From Diploptera punctata (taxonomy: Eukaryota; Arthropoda; Insecta; Blattodea; Blaberidae), in the NCBI GenBank assembly GCA_030220185.1, contig JASPKZ010007796.1:806001-870000 (forward strand): 64,000 nt of DNA. The letters are read 5' to 3'. A program made the translations under genes and the position numbers. Shown here piece after piece: positions 36,601 through 45,300 of this stretch. How positions within the stretch are numbered: position 1 is the first letter of the stretch; each line of letters opens with the position of its first letter. The notes beneath the pieces are model-generated. The model had not been told where the DNA came from and made no database searches. It saw nothing but the letters and a program-made list of their open reading frames with translations.

Positions 36601-39600
36601 GAAAGACCTGCCCTTGGGTAGAATTACTGTGGAATGGAATAAGAGGTTAATTTTGGATTGATGGAACAAATGAACATAATTTCATAATGGTCTCCAGACT
36701 GTGTTGCTGTTCCTTCTGCTGAAGTAGTCTAGATGGCAGCAAAATCTTTTTTTTTACCATAATGCAGTTTGAGAAACTTTTTCAAGTTTTTATGATGTCA
36801 CTTCTAATATAGACAAGATTTCTGAAGAATGAGAAAAACTTCTTCATGATGTCACTATTCAAATACAGACAAGATTTCTGAAGAATGAAAAACACATACC
36901 TGAAGAACAGCATTGATTTCTCTAGTCGTACAATAAGGAAACTGAACTCCTGATAGTAATGCCTGAGCAGACTGAACGTTCAAGGAAGCTTCCTGGATAC
37001 AGTTTCTTGCTTCAGTGCTCAAGTGAAATCGAGATTCTGGTGTTCTGGAAAATAAAAGTTATTTAGAAACTAATGGTGCATTTTCATATAAAGGAATCTT
37101 AAAGTAGACCACAAAATTAATGTAATGAAGATTCATATTGCAATATCATTCCTCTATCAATTCTTAATGACCTAGAAGTACTGAAAAGAAGGCCATTGGA
37201 TGAAGAAGAAGACCATCCCTGTTATCGTACAACAGTCTGCCAAAAATAATGTCCGAGTCCTACTTTGTGACATAAGTGGTAAAATAATAATTCAACAAAT
37301 AATAATATTGTTTATTCATGTATTCAATAGACATCAGTTAAGATTTAATTTAAACCTCATAGTGATTTTTTCATAAGTAATGCCACGAGTGATTTCCAAT
37401 TTATCTAGAGAATTTGGAAATCAAGAGTGGCATTTGTTAGGACTATTTAACGAATAAAATTAAGCTGTTTACTCACAAATCAATATTTAAATATAGTTAT
37501 TTTAAAATATTTAATTATTTAATGTAATTATTTAATGTTTGAAAACAAATGAGAAACATTATGTTTTATTTGTTCATCACTGCAACCAGATCATATTTAT
37601 TGCCAAATAGAATTGTAAGAATGCACCCTAGTGGCAAAAAAAAATGAAACACATCATTACAGGTTATTAATTAATTTCTGATGTCCTATGATGTAAATAT
37701 GTCAATTATATTTTTTGCAACATTAATTCCTGGGAAATAATTGTTTAAGAAAGTGCAAACAGTGGTTTCTTTTTTTATGGTATAATCAATTGCTACGAAT
37801 GTGTTTCTATTATATCTCGCAAGCAGAATCTGATTACATTTGTGCACTATATATACAATCTGGTAGCTACTTACTAAAATGAAAGTGATGAAATTGAGCT
37901 GAAAAACAACTGTGATTGGTTGTAAATCAAAATTCATTGAAATGTGATTTGTCATTGACTGCCATTTGGGGCATGAGTTAAATAGTCCCTATAAAAGTTC
38001 AAGACATCAGTTCATTGGTAAAGAGACTGCATCCAAAATAAAAATTTCTAATGACAGGATATAAAGGTAATTCATGTAACAACTAATGTTTCTGCTTGGT
38101 ACCATCTTCACTTCTCGCAACTGGAATTCCCTACCACAAGAAATAAGGGGCTGCCGGACATTGGCATCTTTTAAAAGAAATCTAAATTTATATTTGCTCT
38201 AAACTCGACTTCATTATTATCCAGTGTAAGGTATATATATTAATTGGTGTGTCTCGTATAATGTATCATATTTATATAATAATAATAATAATAATAATAA
38301 TTATTATTATTATTATTGTATCATTATTGTTATTACCCTATAAAATGTTGTTTGTACATGACATTTACATTGCTACATTCATTGTATCTTTAACCATTTA
38401 TAATTAGTATAGTGTATATCTATATTTGTCAAATATTTATTTGTATTTGTGCTGGTTGAGTGGAAGAGAGGGCCTTATGGCCTTAACTCTGCCAGAATAA
38501 ATAAAGTATTATTATTATTATTATTATAGGAGTTTTTAACTAAAATACATAACATTTCATTGTTTGTATGAATTTGTTCATATTCTACAATATGTGGAAT
38601 GTAGGCACTTGAAAATCTTTTTAATAGTCCAAATACCACTTTAGGAAGGACGGAAAATCTTTAATTTTCAAGTGTTATATTTCAAATTTTACATAAATTC
38701 ACCACGTGATTTGTAATTGACATTTTGCAATTGACAGAGAGATGGTATTAGCATCCAGTCATCTTATAGAGACTATTTAACTCATGCCGCAAATGGGAGT
38801 CAATGACCAATCGCATTTCAATGATTTTTTATTTACAACCAATCATAGTCATGTTTTGCTTCAAATTTATCAACTGAAATTTATCATATTAAAGAAAGCT
38901 TCTCCTTTTTAACATTTTGAATAGGTCATAGCATTATTTTGCAGTGACTGACTCCCTAAGAAATGCGGCTACCAGATTGTATATATAGTGCATGAATGTC
39001 AGCACATAGCGCATGCAGGAGGTAATATAAAAACATTTGTAGCAATTGATTATACCACCAAAAAAAAGGAACCACTGTTTGCACTTTCTTAAACAAATTA
39101 TTTTCCAGGAAATAATGTTGCAGAAAAATATAATTGACATTTTTACATCATAGGACATCAGATATTAATTAATACCTATAACGTTGGTTATAAATTTCTC
39201 CACTAGGGTGCATTCTTACAATATTGTGGTCCTTTGGCAATAAATAATATGATCTGATTGCAGTGATGAACAAAAGAAGCAAATGAAGCGTACTAATCGT
39301 TTGTCATTTGTTTTCAAACAGCGCAGTTTACATTAAATATATAAATATTTTAAAATAACTACAGTTAAATAATGATTTGTGAGTAAACAGCTTAATTTTA
39401 CTCGTTAAATAGTCCTAACAAATGCCACTCTTGATTTCCAAATTCTCTAGATAAATTCACTGCTCACTTTGTGAGTTGTGAATTTATCGATAATTTGGAA
39501 ATCACTCGTGACATTACTTATGATAATTTTTCTGTAACCATCAGTGTTTTTTTTTAAATAGAGATTTTATTCTTGCAGTTATTTTTATGATTATGGCACA

Positions 39601-42600
39601 AAAAGTGGACATTCAAATTTTTGTTTGAAAATAAAGCTTAGGAATACCAAAGATGAAAATAAGAAAAATATTTTGCAGACTATCTAAAAACAAACCAGTA
39701 AAATAACATTTTATGAAACAATACACAATCCATATACATTAGTTTACAAAACATTGCATTGAATTCTTTGTAACAATATACAGTAAAGCTGAGCAACATT
39801 CCGTTTTGGGGCTTCTGTAGCATAGTGGTGAAGGCAGTGTGCTACAAACTAGGAGATTGAGGGTTCGAGTGCCAGTGGGGGTCAGGATTTTTAAACTGAC
39901 TCAAACCTTCTGGTAGCACAATGACCCTGGGGTCGACTCAGCCTCTAATGGAAATAAATACCAGACACTTGTTCTAGGAGTAAAGGTAGCCATCACACAG
40001 GGCTGACATCAAGTGTCAATTGTCTAGAAAAAGCAGGAGTCTAATCTCCTACTAACCTCAAGGGTCTCCTATGGCCTGTAGTGAGATGACTTCACCTTTT
40101 TTGACATTCTTTTTTCTTTGTGGATGAATACATAAGGTTCAATACAATGCAATATTTTCTTAAGATTCGTCAGTGTGTGGATGTGAGTTTTCTTAAATTT
40201 TAATTTCTTTTCTATGTAATTTTGGAAACATAGCAATACAATTTTATTACAATAAAATATTTATTCTGTTTTGCCTCTATACTGAAAAAAATATTGAACG
40301 ATGTTTCCATCCTGAATTAACATCTGATTATCAAAACTGACATCATGACAATGACTGCCACATGCTTCAGGTAACATAAAAAATAGTGCTTTATAAATTG
40401 TTAATTTCCTGCTTTATTTCTGGATGGTCTGCAATTTTTTTTCATGTTTTCATCTTTGACGATCCTAAGCCTCATTTTAAAACCAAAATTATCTTGAAAT
40501 TTGGATGTCCACTTTTTTCACTGTATCCATTTTTATTGTTGCATCATTTAGATATTTTAGAATAACTCTGTACTTCAGAGGTCAAGAGTCGTAACTCCAT
40601 CATCAGTGATTCTGAGGTTCTGATGTAGTAGTAATCAGAAGAAAGAGATCTATTTAAAGGTATAAAGTAGTAATTCTCTTCTTTATTAGTGCCAATTTAG
40701 GTAAAAAGCCATCGTAATTCCAATATCGCTTAGTGGTATAGAGTAGTAAATCCTTCCTCCTGTAAATTATGGAAATGAGTTTCAACTCTAGATGTCTGAG
40801 GTACAGAACTCTACTTTGCATTCATCTTTAAATTGAAAAACCCAATTATTTTTACTATTTAACTCATGACCCAAATGGAAGTCAATGACCAATCACATTT
40901 CAATGATTTTCGATTTACAACCAATCACAGTCGTGTTCACCTAGAATTTACCAACTAAAGTTTATCATAATAAAGAAATCACCTCCTTTTTAACATTCTG
41001 AATAGGTCATAGCATTATTTTGCAGTGACTGACTCCATAAGAAATACTGCTACCAGATTGTATATATAGTGCATGAATGTCAACACATAGCGCATGCAGG
41101 AGTTAATATAAAAACATTTGTAGCAATTTATTATACCACCAAAAAAAATAAACCGCTGTTTGCACTTTCTTAAATGTATTTTTTCCCAGGTAATAATCCA
41201 GAAAAATATAATTGTCATATTTACATCATAGGACATCAGAAATGAATTAATATACAGTTTGATGTGTTTCATTTTTTCTCCACTAGAGTGCAATTCTTAC
41301 AATATTGCGTTCCTTTGGGAATAAATAATATGATCTGGTTGCAGTGAGAAACAAAAGAAGCAAATGAAGCGTATCAATCGTTTCTCATTTGTTTTCAAAC
41401 ATCGCTGTTTACATTAAATATATAAATATTTTAAAATAACTATATTTAAATGATGATATGTGAGTAAACAGCTTAGTTTTATTCATTAAATAGTCCTAAC
41501 AAATGCCACTCTTGATTTCCGATTCTCTAGATAAATTCACTCCTCACTTCGTGACTCGTGAATTTATCGATAATTTGGAAATCACTCGTGGCGTTACTTA
41601 TGAATAACAAAGAAGTCTGTATTTTTCATAATGAAAATAAAATTACCCAGAGTTAATTTGCTTCCAACAAGTGACAGCTCTTTCGAGGAGTTCTGTACTG
41701 TTTTGTACTAACATAGCTGCCTCTCGCCACTGTAACTCTCCACCAGAGAGAGTGTCTCTATAACTTCGCAATTTGTCCAGTTCCAGTTCTATTTTCTTCT
41801 CTTCATCATTCCCATACGCTTCTCCAAACAGATCGCCTAGTAGATGATCTTCTTCTTGGTACAATCCTTGCAGGTAGTTCACTTTAGCTGTCAACATCTT
41901 TACCTCTTCTTCTGCTTCTTCACGACGTCTGTCTAATAATACTACCTCATATTTTGCCAATATCTGTAAAATAAAAAGCTTTTATTTTTGTATTCTTATG
42001 AGAAGTTGTCCATAAGTCAGTGAGTGGCACCTTATGATATTAAAAGTTTGGAAACTCTTTACAACATGTGACGTGAAAAATTTTTCTAATTTGAAATCTT
42101 ACACCATGAGCATGTGCCAACAAATGCAAAGTGGTTTACACTATGAAATCATGGGATGCAGCCAACATGTACACAGTACTTAATGAACCTAAAAGCTAAC
42201 CTAATGCAATTTAAATATTCTAACCTGTGAAAGACAAATCTAAAAGCTAACCCAATGTAATTTAAATGCTCTAACCTGTGAAAGACAAACCGGCTCAACT
42301 GCACTTCTACTAGCACTTCATTTTTCAGTTATATTGTTGTAAACTATAGCTCTGCTTCTGTATTTACTAACATTGTTTAATATTTTAAACTTTTCAAACA
42401 ATTTTTATAACATTATTAGACAATTTTGAAGTATTTATTTAAATATGCAAATCACAATATTATGACACTGTTAGACAATATTGTGATGCTAACTGCTATT
42501 TTCTCCACAGAGTATATTACTTAGTCTATGATATTTCTATCGCTATTTTGGGTTGTCACTAGTTGGATCAGCGTTAGGGAGTGATAAGTAAGTGTACACC

Positions 42601-44752
42601 CATTTTTAATAAACGTTTGGTAATTTTAATATTATTAATATTTTTTTTAACATAGATTTGGGGATTTATAGCAAATATTGGTCATTTAAGTTTCATAGCG
42701 ACGGATAGTAATCGAGGATGATAATTGATATGTGGTTTGATTGTGGGTTATCACTGGCTCTATAAACTCTGGCGCATGCTCACTTTTATTCTATAGGACT
42801 TTGAAAATATTTCACGCTAGTTTAAGTGCAGTTTTTCCAATACCTAAAGGCTAACCTAATGCAATTTAAGCACTCTAACCTGTGAAAGAATGCAATGCTC
42901 AAAAATAAATGTAAGTTCTGAAATTCTGAAGTATATGTGTAGAGTTAATTAGTATGTACTCTATGTTGGCTGCACTGGAACACGTCTTTTTGTTGCATAG
43001 AATATTTGTTAAAATCAATATGACTGCCAACGTCTTCATGTTACGTATGTAGTTAAATATTATAGAAAAATATACTGAAATAATAGTTAGAAAAAATAAA
43101 AAGGTCATTGTAAATGGTGGGAAATAATGTGAAAAATGAAACCCTAAGAATACAATTTGACATAAATTTTATGAAGGAATTAAAAAGTCGTGTCACAGGT
43201 TGTAAATTTAATCAAAAGATTTTTTTTATTAGTCCCTTCAGGTTGTCTATATGACATTTCTGGTATAATCTCCTGAGATTGATGGAAATGTTACCCACTT
43301 CTTAAGTTGGGACATCTAGAAGGTGGAGTCACATTACCCCGATGATATGGCAGGGGATGATGAATGATAATGAAGCACCAGAAGAGTTCTTGGAAAAACT
43401 GCACTTAAACTAGCGTGAAATATTTTCAAAGTCCCTATATTGATTATCATCCTCGATTACTATCTATCGCTATGAAATTTAAATGACCAATATCTGCAAT
43501 AAATCCCCAAATCTATGTTAAAAATATATATTAATAATATTAAAATTACCAAACGTTTATTAAAAAATGGGTGTACACCTACTTATCACTCCCTAACGCT
43601 GATCCAACCAGCGATAACACAAAACAATAGAAAAATCATAGACTAAGTAATATACTCTGTGCAGAAAATAGCAGTTAGCATCACAATATTGTCTAACAGT
43701 GTCATATTATCGTGATTTGCATATTTAAATAAATACTTCAAAATTGTGTAATAATGTTATAAAAATTGTTTGAAAAAATTAAAAATATTAAATAATGTTA
43801 GTAAATACAGAAGAGCTATAGTTTATAACAATATAACTGAAAAATCAAGTGCTAGTAGAAGTGCAGTTGAGCCGAAATTATTCCTTGATCTGCAATTTAG
43901 GTTAAGTTCAGGTTAAGGACTCTCCAAGCACTTCATTATCATTTATCACCCATCATATCATTGGAGTAATGTAATTCCGCCTTCCAGGTGCTCCAACTTA
44001 AGAAATGGATCACAATATTCTTATAATGCCAGGGGAGAAAGCCAGTAATGTAATAAAAGACAACCCGGTGGCATTAAAAAATGTTTTTCTTGAATAGTAC
44101 ACATTATTGGGAAAGTGATATATGTCTAGCTAACAAATTTTAATAAACTGCGAATGCAAAAAAGAATTCAAATGAAGAAAAATTTAGTACAGTTTTCATT
44201 TTCTTTTACTATTAAAATATCATTTTCACATAATTTCTTCATAATTACTAAGAATACTAATTTAAATTACAATGAATCATAGGGATTTATTCAGAATAAA
44301 GAAATGAATATTTATAATCATTAGCGAAATATAATTGGATTGCCAACTAAACTCTAGACTACAGATGTTACATTCTTTAAGAATAGTTTAAATAATGGAA
44401 TGCCATCTATTATTGTCCCGACAAGGATTAAAACCAACCTCTACGGCTCACTTACCTGCCTGTTAATATTAGCAATAAATTCTTCATGTTCTGCAGCCCT
44501 CTCTTCATTCCTATGGATTCCGAGCTCCAGTATCACTTGACGCATACCTTCATCAGTGCCTGCGCCCCCTCCAGCCTTACTCCAATTTGTAGCTCGTTCT
44601 TCCGCCTTCATCTGCTCGGCATTCAGCGCTTGCAGACGGGCATTTGCAAAACTAAGAGCAGGAGCTGGTGCAGGAGCTTGTTGTTCTTCACGCCAGATGG
44701 CTTGCTCTAGCCTCCTAAATGCTTCTACTACCTCTGGAGTTGCAGTTGGCTC
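21631..44752 (-). CDS. Coiled-coil protein, C-terminal 420 residues in seven exons; 5' end not found
   Basis: Exons on the - strand, in order: 44752-44456, 41963-41647, 37044-36900, 33802-33689, 28127-28023, 26294-26249, 21869-21631. Phases agree at every junction (0,0,2,0,0,0,1) and the open frame runs 420 codons to TGA. The N-terminal 200 residues are charged and heptad-rich ([22 protein letters not shown]), predicting a coiled coil. A helical section follows (residues about 205-325) and then a disordered Q/N/W/G-rich tail ending in GQWGQ. There is no membrane segment and no catalytic motif. A cytosolic scaffold role is only an inference; the family is not recognised. Introns of 2.7-8.8 kb (one of 1.7 kb) are packed with transposons. 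The absence of an ATG in exon 1 and a 3' splice site before it show that more exons lie upstream. Confidence 0.85.
21976..22515. mobile_element. hAT-like MITE
   Basis: CAGCGGTTCCCAACTTTTTT at one end, AACCACAGGTTGGGAAACAATG at the other (inverted), with 8-bp direct repeats TCATAGAG/TCACAGAG. No coding capacity; contains a short ATT run. It lies in the last intron of the coiled-coil gene. Confidence 0.75.
22768..22950. repeat. Short PLE fold-back
   Basis: Same family as 2538-2908, with arms shortened. On the - strand TTGAGGATGCCAGACGCAGT then CTCTGGCGAAACGTC, a hammerhead-like core with C3 changed to U. Confidence 0.6.
22950..23660. other. Intron sequence, nothing recognised
   Basis: No supported feature. 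Confidence 0.3.
23665..23952 (+). mobile_element. SINE-2c: different head, tail shared with SINE-2b
   Basis: Head with GGTTTGATTCCC (B box). The tail CTCTCCTGGTACTCCATTAT through AAGACAACCTAGTGGCATT is also found at 33340-33515, 43222-43395, 43880-44085 and 53630-53780. Confidence 0.65.
24260..24480 (-). mobile_element. LINE C-terminal fragment
   Basis: - strand: [17 protein letters not shown], then [20 protein letters not shown] in a broken frame. Confidence 0.55.
24480..25205. other. Intron sequence, nothing recognised
   Basis: No supported feature. Confidence 0.3.
25205..26010 (-). mobile_element. LINE-D fragment split by an insertion
   Basis: LINE-D pieces at 25205-25322 and 25863-26010 are continuous in the family; 25323-25862 is inserted between them. 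Confidence 0.55.
25323..25862 (-). mobile_element. Transposon-derived terminal exon, inverted twin of 63440-63990
   Basis: About 540 bp align in opposite orientation with 63440-63990. The - strand contains the remains of [10 protein letters not shown] and [18 protein letters not shown], a block widely repeated in arthropod genomes as the end of a transposon-borne protein. This copy is broken. Confidence 0.65.
26249..26294 (-). CDS. Coiled-coil protein gene, micro-exon (46 nt)
   Basis: Acceptor GTTTACAG|ATG, donor AAGGG|GTAAAG, phase 0 in and 1 out. Encodes [15 protein letters not shown] plus the first base of a split codon. It is accepted because the phases on both sides match; the short length makes it less certain than the others. 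Confidence 0.72.
26456..26569 (+). mobile_element. Family-X fragment joined to a PLE tail
   Basis: GACTATTTAACTCATGCCCC (family X start) is followed after 40 bp by a PLE tail with an intact hammerhead core and the border ATTATATGAGG. Confidence 0.5.
26514..26547 (+). ncRNA. Hammerhead ribozyme core in PLE tail
   Basis: CTGATGA (the canonical sequence), stem II GGG/CCC, GAAA, self-complementary ACATATGT as stem III, cleavage base C. The immediate stem I pairs are G-U only. Confidence 0.65.
26570..26899 (-). mobile_element. SINE-2, full length
   Basis: Complete copy from the tRNA-like head (B box GGTTTGATCCCC on the - strand) to CTATGGATGG. Confidence 0.85.
26973..27294 (+). mobile_element. 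SINE-2, full length, inverted to its neighbour
   Basis: A box-like GTGGTCTTGAGGTAGTG, B box GGTTCGATTCC, full body and TATGGATGGATGG end. It forms an inverted pair with 26570-26899, 73 bp apart. Confidence 0.85.
27295..27740. other. Intron sequence, nothing recognised
   Basis: No supported feature. Confidence 0.3.
27740..27965. repeat. PLE-type fold-back, one arm with intact hammerhead
   Basis: Arms of about 100 bp (AGAGGGACATGATATTGTCT and its complement) end in TAATAGTGAGTGGAGAATAT on both sides. The left arm has TTGAAGA (C3 to U) and GAAAGTG instead of GAAACCG; the right arm is intact. It ends 60 bp from the exon at 28023. Confidence 0.8.
27864..27900 (+). ncRNA. Hammerhead ribozyme core, right arm of fold-back
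   Basis: CTGAAGA, stem II GACA/TGTC (plus a wobble), GAAA, stem III ACCG/CGGT around one C, cleavage base A. The flanking TGA and TCA give three stem I pairs. Confidence 0.7.
28023..28127 (-). CDS. Coiled-coil protein gene, internal exon (35 codons)
   Basis: Acceptor TAATGATTTGCAG|ATA, donor AAA|GTATGT, 105 nt, phase 0 to 0. Encodes [20 protein letters not shown] and a basic end [14 protein letters not shown] second GT (GTGAGT) four bases downstream would break phase with the next exon and is not preferred. Confidence 0.87.
28214..28986 (+). mobile_element. hAT-type non-autonomous transposon with zinc-finger remnant
   Basis: Ends TAGAGACCGGATGTTAGG and, reversed, TAGAGTTCGGATGTTAGG, with 8-bp direct repeats GATATTAT/GATATTAG. 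The + frame 28651-28854 reads [20 protein letters not shown] and ends in HIHNAKH, a degenerate BED-type finger as at the N-terminus of hAT transposases. Repeated TGCCTATAAATGCCTATTT blocks lie under both ends. Confidence 0.8.
29048..29360 (+). mobile_element. SINE-1 (tRNA-derived)
   Basis: Head GTCCCGCGCCGTAGCTGAGC with B box GGTTCGAGTCTCC, then a conserved body (TTTCGGCCAGTATGGGACCG). The second copy is at 47229. Confidence 0.8.
29640..30115 (+). mobile_element. LINE C-terminus with CCHC-like motif
   Basis: Frame 29654-29914: [20 protein letters not shown], then [20 protein letters not shown], the C-x-C...H....C signature at the end of R1/Jockey-clade ORF2. A 3' UTR follows to ATTAAATAAATATAAG. 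Confidence 0.65.
30133..30165 (+). ncRNA. Hammerhead ribozyme core in PLE tail
   Basis: CTGAAGA, stem II GGTAC/GTACT, GAAA, self-complementary ACAGCTGT as stem III, cleavage base C. The flanking GT/AC and more distant AATTCA/TGAATT can pair as stem I. Sister of 9499-9532. Confidence 0.72.
30180..30627 (-). mobile_element. Short retroelement inserted just after the hammerhead
   Basis: Flanked by TCACTGAATTATATA (30164-30178 and 30628-30642, one shared junction base uncertain). On the - strand it begins CCTCAGGGGTCCCCACCTAG and ends in a (TAC)n tail. Its head is shared with 8970-9220. Confidence 0.65.
31177..31212 (+). ncRNA. Hammerhead ribozyme core, right arm of PLE fold-back
   Basis: CTGAAGA, weak stem II (GG/CC, one pair lost relative to the - strand twin), GAAA, stem III ACA/TGT, cleavage base U. 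TTG and CAA pair as stem I. Confidence 0.55.
31502..31820 (+). mobile_element. SINE-2, full length
   Basis: Head GTGGTCTCGAGGTAGCGTGC, B box GGTTCGATTCC, complete body and TATGGATGG end. Confidence 0.85.
31960..32685 (-). mobile_element. LINE ORF2 3' half, decayed
   Basis: - strand: [33 protein letters not shown]; upstream frames hold the RT thumb region in pieces. Truncated at a GAT/AAT repeat at 32685. Confidence 0.65.
32686..32866. repeat. Imperfect GAT/AAT microsatellite
   Basis: Mixed ATG, GAT and AAT triplets. Long reading frames through it are artefacts of the repeat. Confidence 0.9.
32868..33520 (+). mobile_element. SINE-2b, split by a piggyBac-type MITE
   Basis: SINE-2 head, then (after the insertion) the alternative tail CAGGTGCCCCAACCTCAGAA through CTAGTGGCATT, as in 53405-53780. 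Confidence 0.75.
33012..33320. mobile_element. piggyBac-type MITE
   Basis: CCCATTCGGTTCA... and ...GGCGAATGGG as inverted ends, with TTAA at 33008-33011 and 33321-33324. Its removal restores the SINE sequence CTTTAAGACCCAAACGGTCC. Confidence 0.82.
33530..33655. repeat. AAT/GAT microsatellite
   Basis: Triplet run at the 3' end of the SINE; frames across it encode only Asn/Asp or Ile/Met. Confidence 0.9.
33689..33802 (-). CDS. Coiled-coil protein gene, internal exon (38 codons)
   Basis: Acceptor ATTATTTTGCAG|GCT, donor GAG|GTAATA, exactly 114 nt, phase 0 to 0. Encodes [20 protein letters not shown] and ends ALCKWIQE. It was found by looking for an exon that fits between its neighbours; a spurious + strand frame overlaps it. 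Confidence 0.85.
33803..34350. other. Intron sequence, nothing recognised
   Basis: No supported feature. Confidence 0.3.
34351..34840 (+). repeat. Family-Y repeat, copy 1
   Basis: About 490-550 bp element starting GGCTCAATTGCACTTCTACT and containing TTTGGGTTATCGCTGG and AGCGACGGATAGTAATCGAG. Other copies: 42294-42835 (+) and 43401-43876 (-). The ends (CTGCACTT.NACTAGC) are imperfect inverted repeats, suggesting a DNA transposon. Confidence 0.65.
34840..35440. other. Intron sequence, nothing recognised
   Basis: No supported feature. Confidence 0.3.
35440..35860. mobile_element. PLE fold-back
   Basis: Short left arm (-) 35445-35555; right arm (+) 35560-35850 encoding [20 protein letters not shown] then [12 protein letters not shown] (PLE C-terminus). 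The right arm's hammerhead has CTGATAA (G8 lost); the left arm's is intact. Confidence 0.75.
35476..35512 (-). ncRNA. Hammerhead ribozyme core, left arm of fold-back
   Basis: CTGATGA, stem II GAGAC/GTCTC around AGTTATA, GAAA, stem III AT/AT around TGCG, cleavage base C; two stem I pairs (TT/AA). Confidence 0.7.
35861..36325. other. Intron sequence, nothing recognised
   Basis: A short motif TTTCACAGCTATGTGGTTCC is imperfectly repeated near 36015 and 36075; nothing else. Confidence 0.3.
36326..36640 (+). mobile_element. SINE-2, full length
   Basis: Head, B box (mutated), body and end as in the other copies; 260 bp from the exon at 36900. Confidence 0.8.
36900..37044 (-). CDS. Coiled-coil protein gene, internal exon (145 nt)
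   Basis: Acceptor TTTTATTTTCCAG|A completes the Gly codon split by the previous exon; donor CAG|GTATGT is strong. Encodes [20 protein letters not shown] and ends in REINAVLQ. Confidence 0.88.
37045..37368. other. Intron sequence, nothing recognised
   Basis: No supported feature apart from the TAATTTAAACCTCATAGTGA border motif near 37345. Confidence 0.3.
37369..37992 (-). repeat. Family-X repeat, copy 1
   Basis: Conserved start (on the - strand) GACTATTTAACTCATGCCCC and end CACTCGTGGCATTACTTATG, the latter preceded by a hairpin containing TTATCTAGAGAA. Other copies: 38757-39525 and 40852-41610. Confidence 0.7.
38085..38530 (+). mobile_element. LINE 3' end (CR1/Jockey-like) with ATT tail
   Basis: ATWNSLP-like block ([15 protein letters not shown], then FKRNLNLYL) in broken frames. 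The 3' UTR has GCCTTATGGCCTTAACTCTG, GCCAGAATAAATAAAG, then (ATT)n. A related end is at 46545-46700. Confidence 0.6.
38757..39525 (+). repeat. Family-X repeat, copy 2
   Basis: Same ends as copy 1; about 90% like copy 3 by eye. A - strand frame (38934-39158) is shared with copy 3 (41015-41293), but it overlaps no known domain and is Cys/Phe/Ile rich; probably not coding. Confidence 0.7.
39810..40102 (+). mobile_element. SINE-3 (tRNA-derived)
   Basis: Head CTTCTGTAGCATAGTGGTGA (A box) and GGGTTCGAGTGCC (B box) followed by a 220-bp body ending near a T-rich tract. Single copy in the window. Confidence 0.75.
40103..40850. other. Intron sequence, nothing recognised
   Basis: No supported feature. 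Confidence 0.3.
40852..41610 (+). repeat. Family-X repeat, copy 3
   Basis: Full copy ending 37 bp from the exon end at 41647, so the exon's donor region directly abuts the repeat. Confidence 0.7.
41647..41963 (-). CDS. Coiled-coil protein gene, exon encoding the main coiled coil
   Basis: Acceptor CTTTTTATTTTACAG|ATA and donor CTGG|GTAATT; 317 nt, phase 0 in and 2 out. Encodes [20 protein letters not shown] and continues with leucine heptads to WKQINSG. This is the clearest coiled-coil section. The ATG seen inside the reading frame is internal to the exon. Confidence 0.9.
42180..42890 (+). repeat. 50-bp tandem units split by family-Y copy 2 (42294-42835)
   Basis: AAAGCTAACCTAATGCAATT ... TCTAACCTGTGAAAGACAAA occurs at about 42190, 42240 and 42847. 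The family-Y element sits between units 2 and 3. Confidence 0.65.
43222..43395 (-). mobile_element. SINE-2b/c tail fragment
   Basis: - strand matches the shared tail, from CTCTTCTGGTGCTTCATTAT to GACATTT; a + strand twin follows at 43880-44085. Confidence 0.6.
43401..43876 (-). repeat. Family-Y repeat, copy 3
   Basis: Reverse copy of 42294-42835. It is flanked by two oppositely oriented SINE tails, so 42294-44085 has large inverted segments. Confidence 0.7.
43880..44085 (+). mobile_element. SINE-2b/c tail fragment
   Basis: Contains GACTCTCCAAGCACTTCATT through AACCCGGTGGCATTAAAAAA. Confidence 0.6.
44456..44752 (-). CDS. Coiled-coil protein gene, first visible exon (99 codons)
   Basis: Acceptor TCTGTTCACCCAG|GAG at the upper end, donor CAG|GTAAG at the lower end; phase 0 to 0. 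Encodes a segment starting [20 protein letters not shown], an APAPAPA stretch, and an E/R-rich helix ending [10 protein letters not shown]. The frame is also open for 17 codons upstream of the chosen acceptor, so a longer exon cannot be excluded. Confidence 0.85.
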
Positions 44753-45300
44753 CTGGGTGAACAGATTCCAATAAAATTTTATTGCTACCCCTGCTATATA
44801 GATTTTTAATGGTAATTTATAATATTACAAACGTTAATGGCCCGAGTTTTCGTTTTTACTGATATAGGCATTTTAACACGCACAATTCGTTTCCAGCTTG
44901 TTTGCTATCTGATTTTGGAGTTTAATATCCGATGATTTTAATTTACGTAAATGCTATATTTTGCCTATTACAGTTCAGAGCGTCGCACTGGCTCATTGCT
45001 GTATCCGGTAATTGGTATTAATGCTTAAGCCGCAGATACAACAATGTTGGCCAAATTTAATGCTGCACGCTTTAGAACATTATCTCCTTTAAAGGGGATG
45101 TACTGAACCAGATCGATAGCTTGTACTGGACATTCACAAACGAATAACGTCATTATGTCGTTATTTGTATACCGATAGCGAATGTTAACGAAATGAATTA
45201 ATTATTGACTTATTCCTTCACGAAATTTCACTATATGAAATTCTATCTTAAGTGCCCTTAATAACGAATTTAAAACACGAATTGGTTATAAAAATATTAG
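44753..45300. other. Region upstream of the first visible coiled-coil exon; no clear exon
   Basis: A 42-codon - strand frame (45155-45030, MTLFVCECPVQAIDLVQYIP...) and a + strand ATG with an ACAACA context (45054, MLAKFNAARFRTLSPLK) overlap each other. Either could be a short exon, but neither has a convincing donor. Confidence 0.25.

Noticed and set aside
41015..41293. 92-codon - strand frame
   Set aside because: Inside family X; shared with 38934-39158 only because the copies are recent. No domain, and the third copy is broken.
44486..44774. + strand frames at 44.5-44.8 kb
   Set aside because: Antisense to a well-supported coiled-coil exon with good splice sites.
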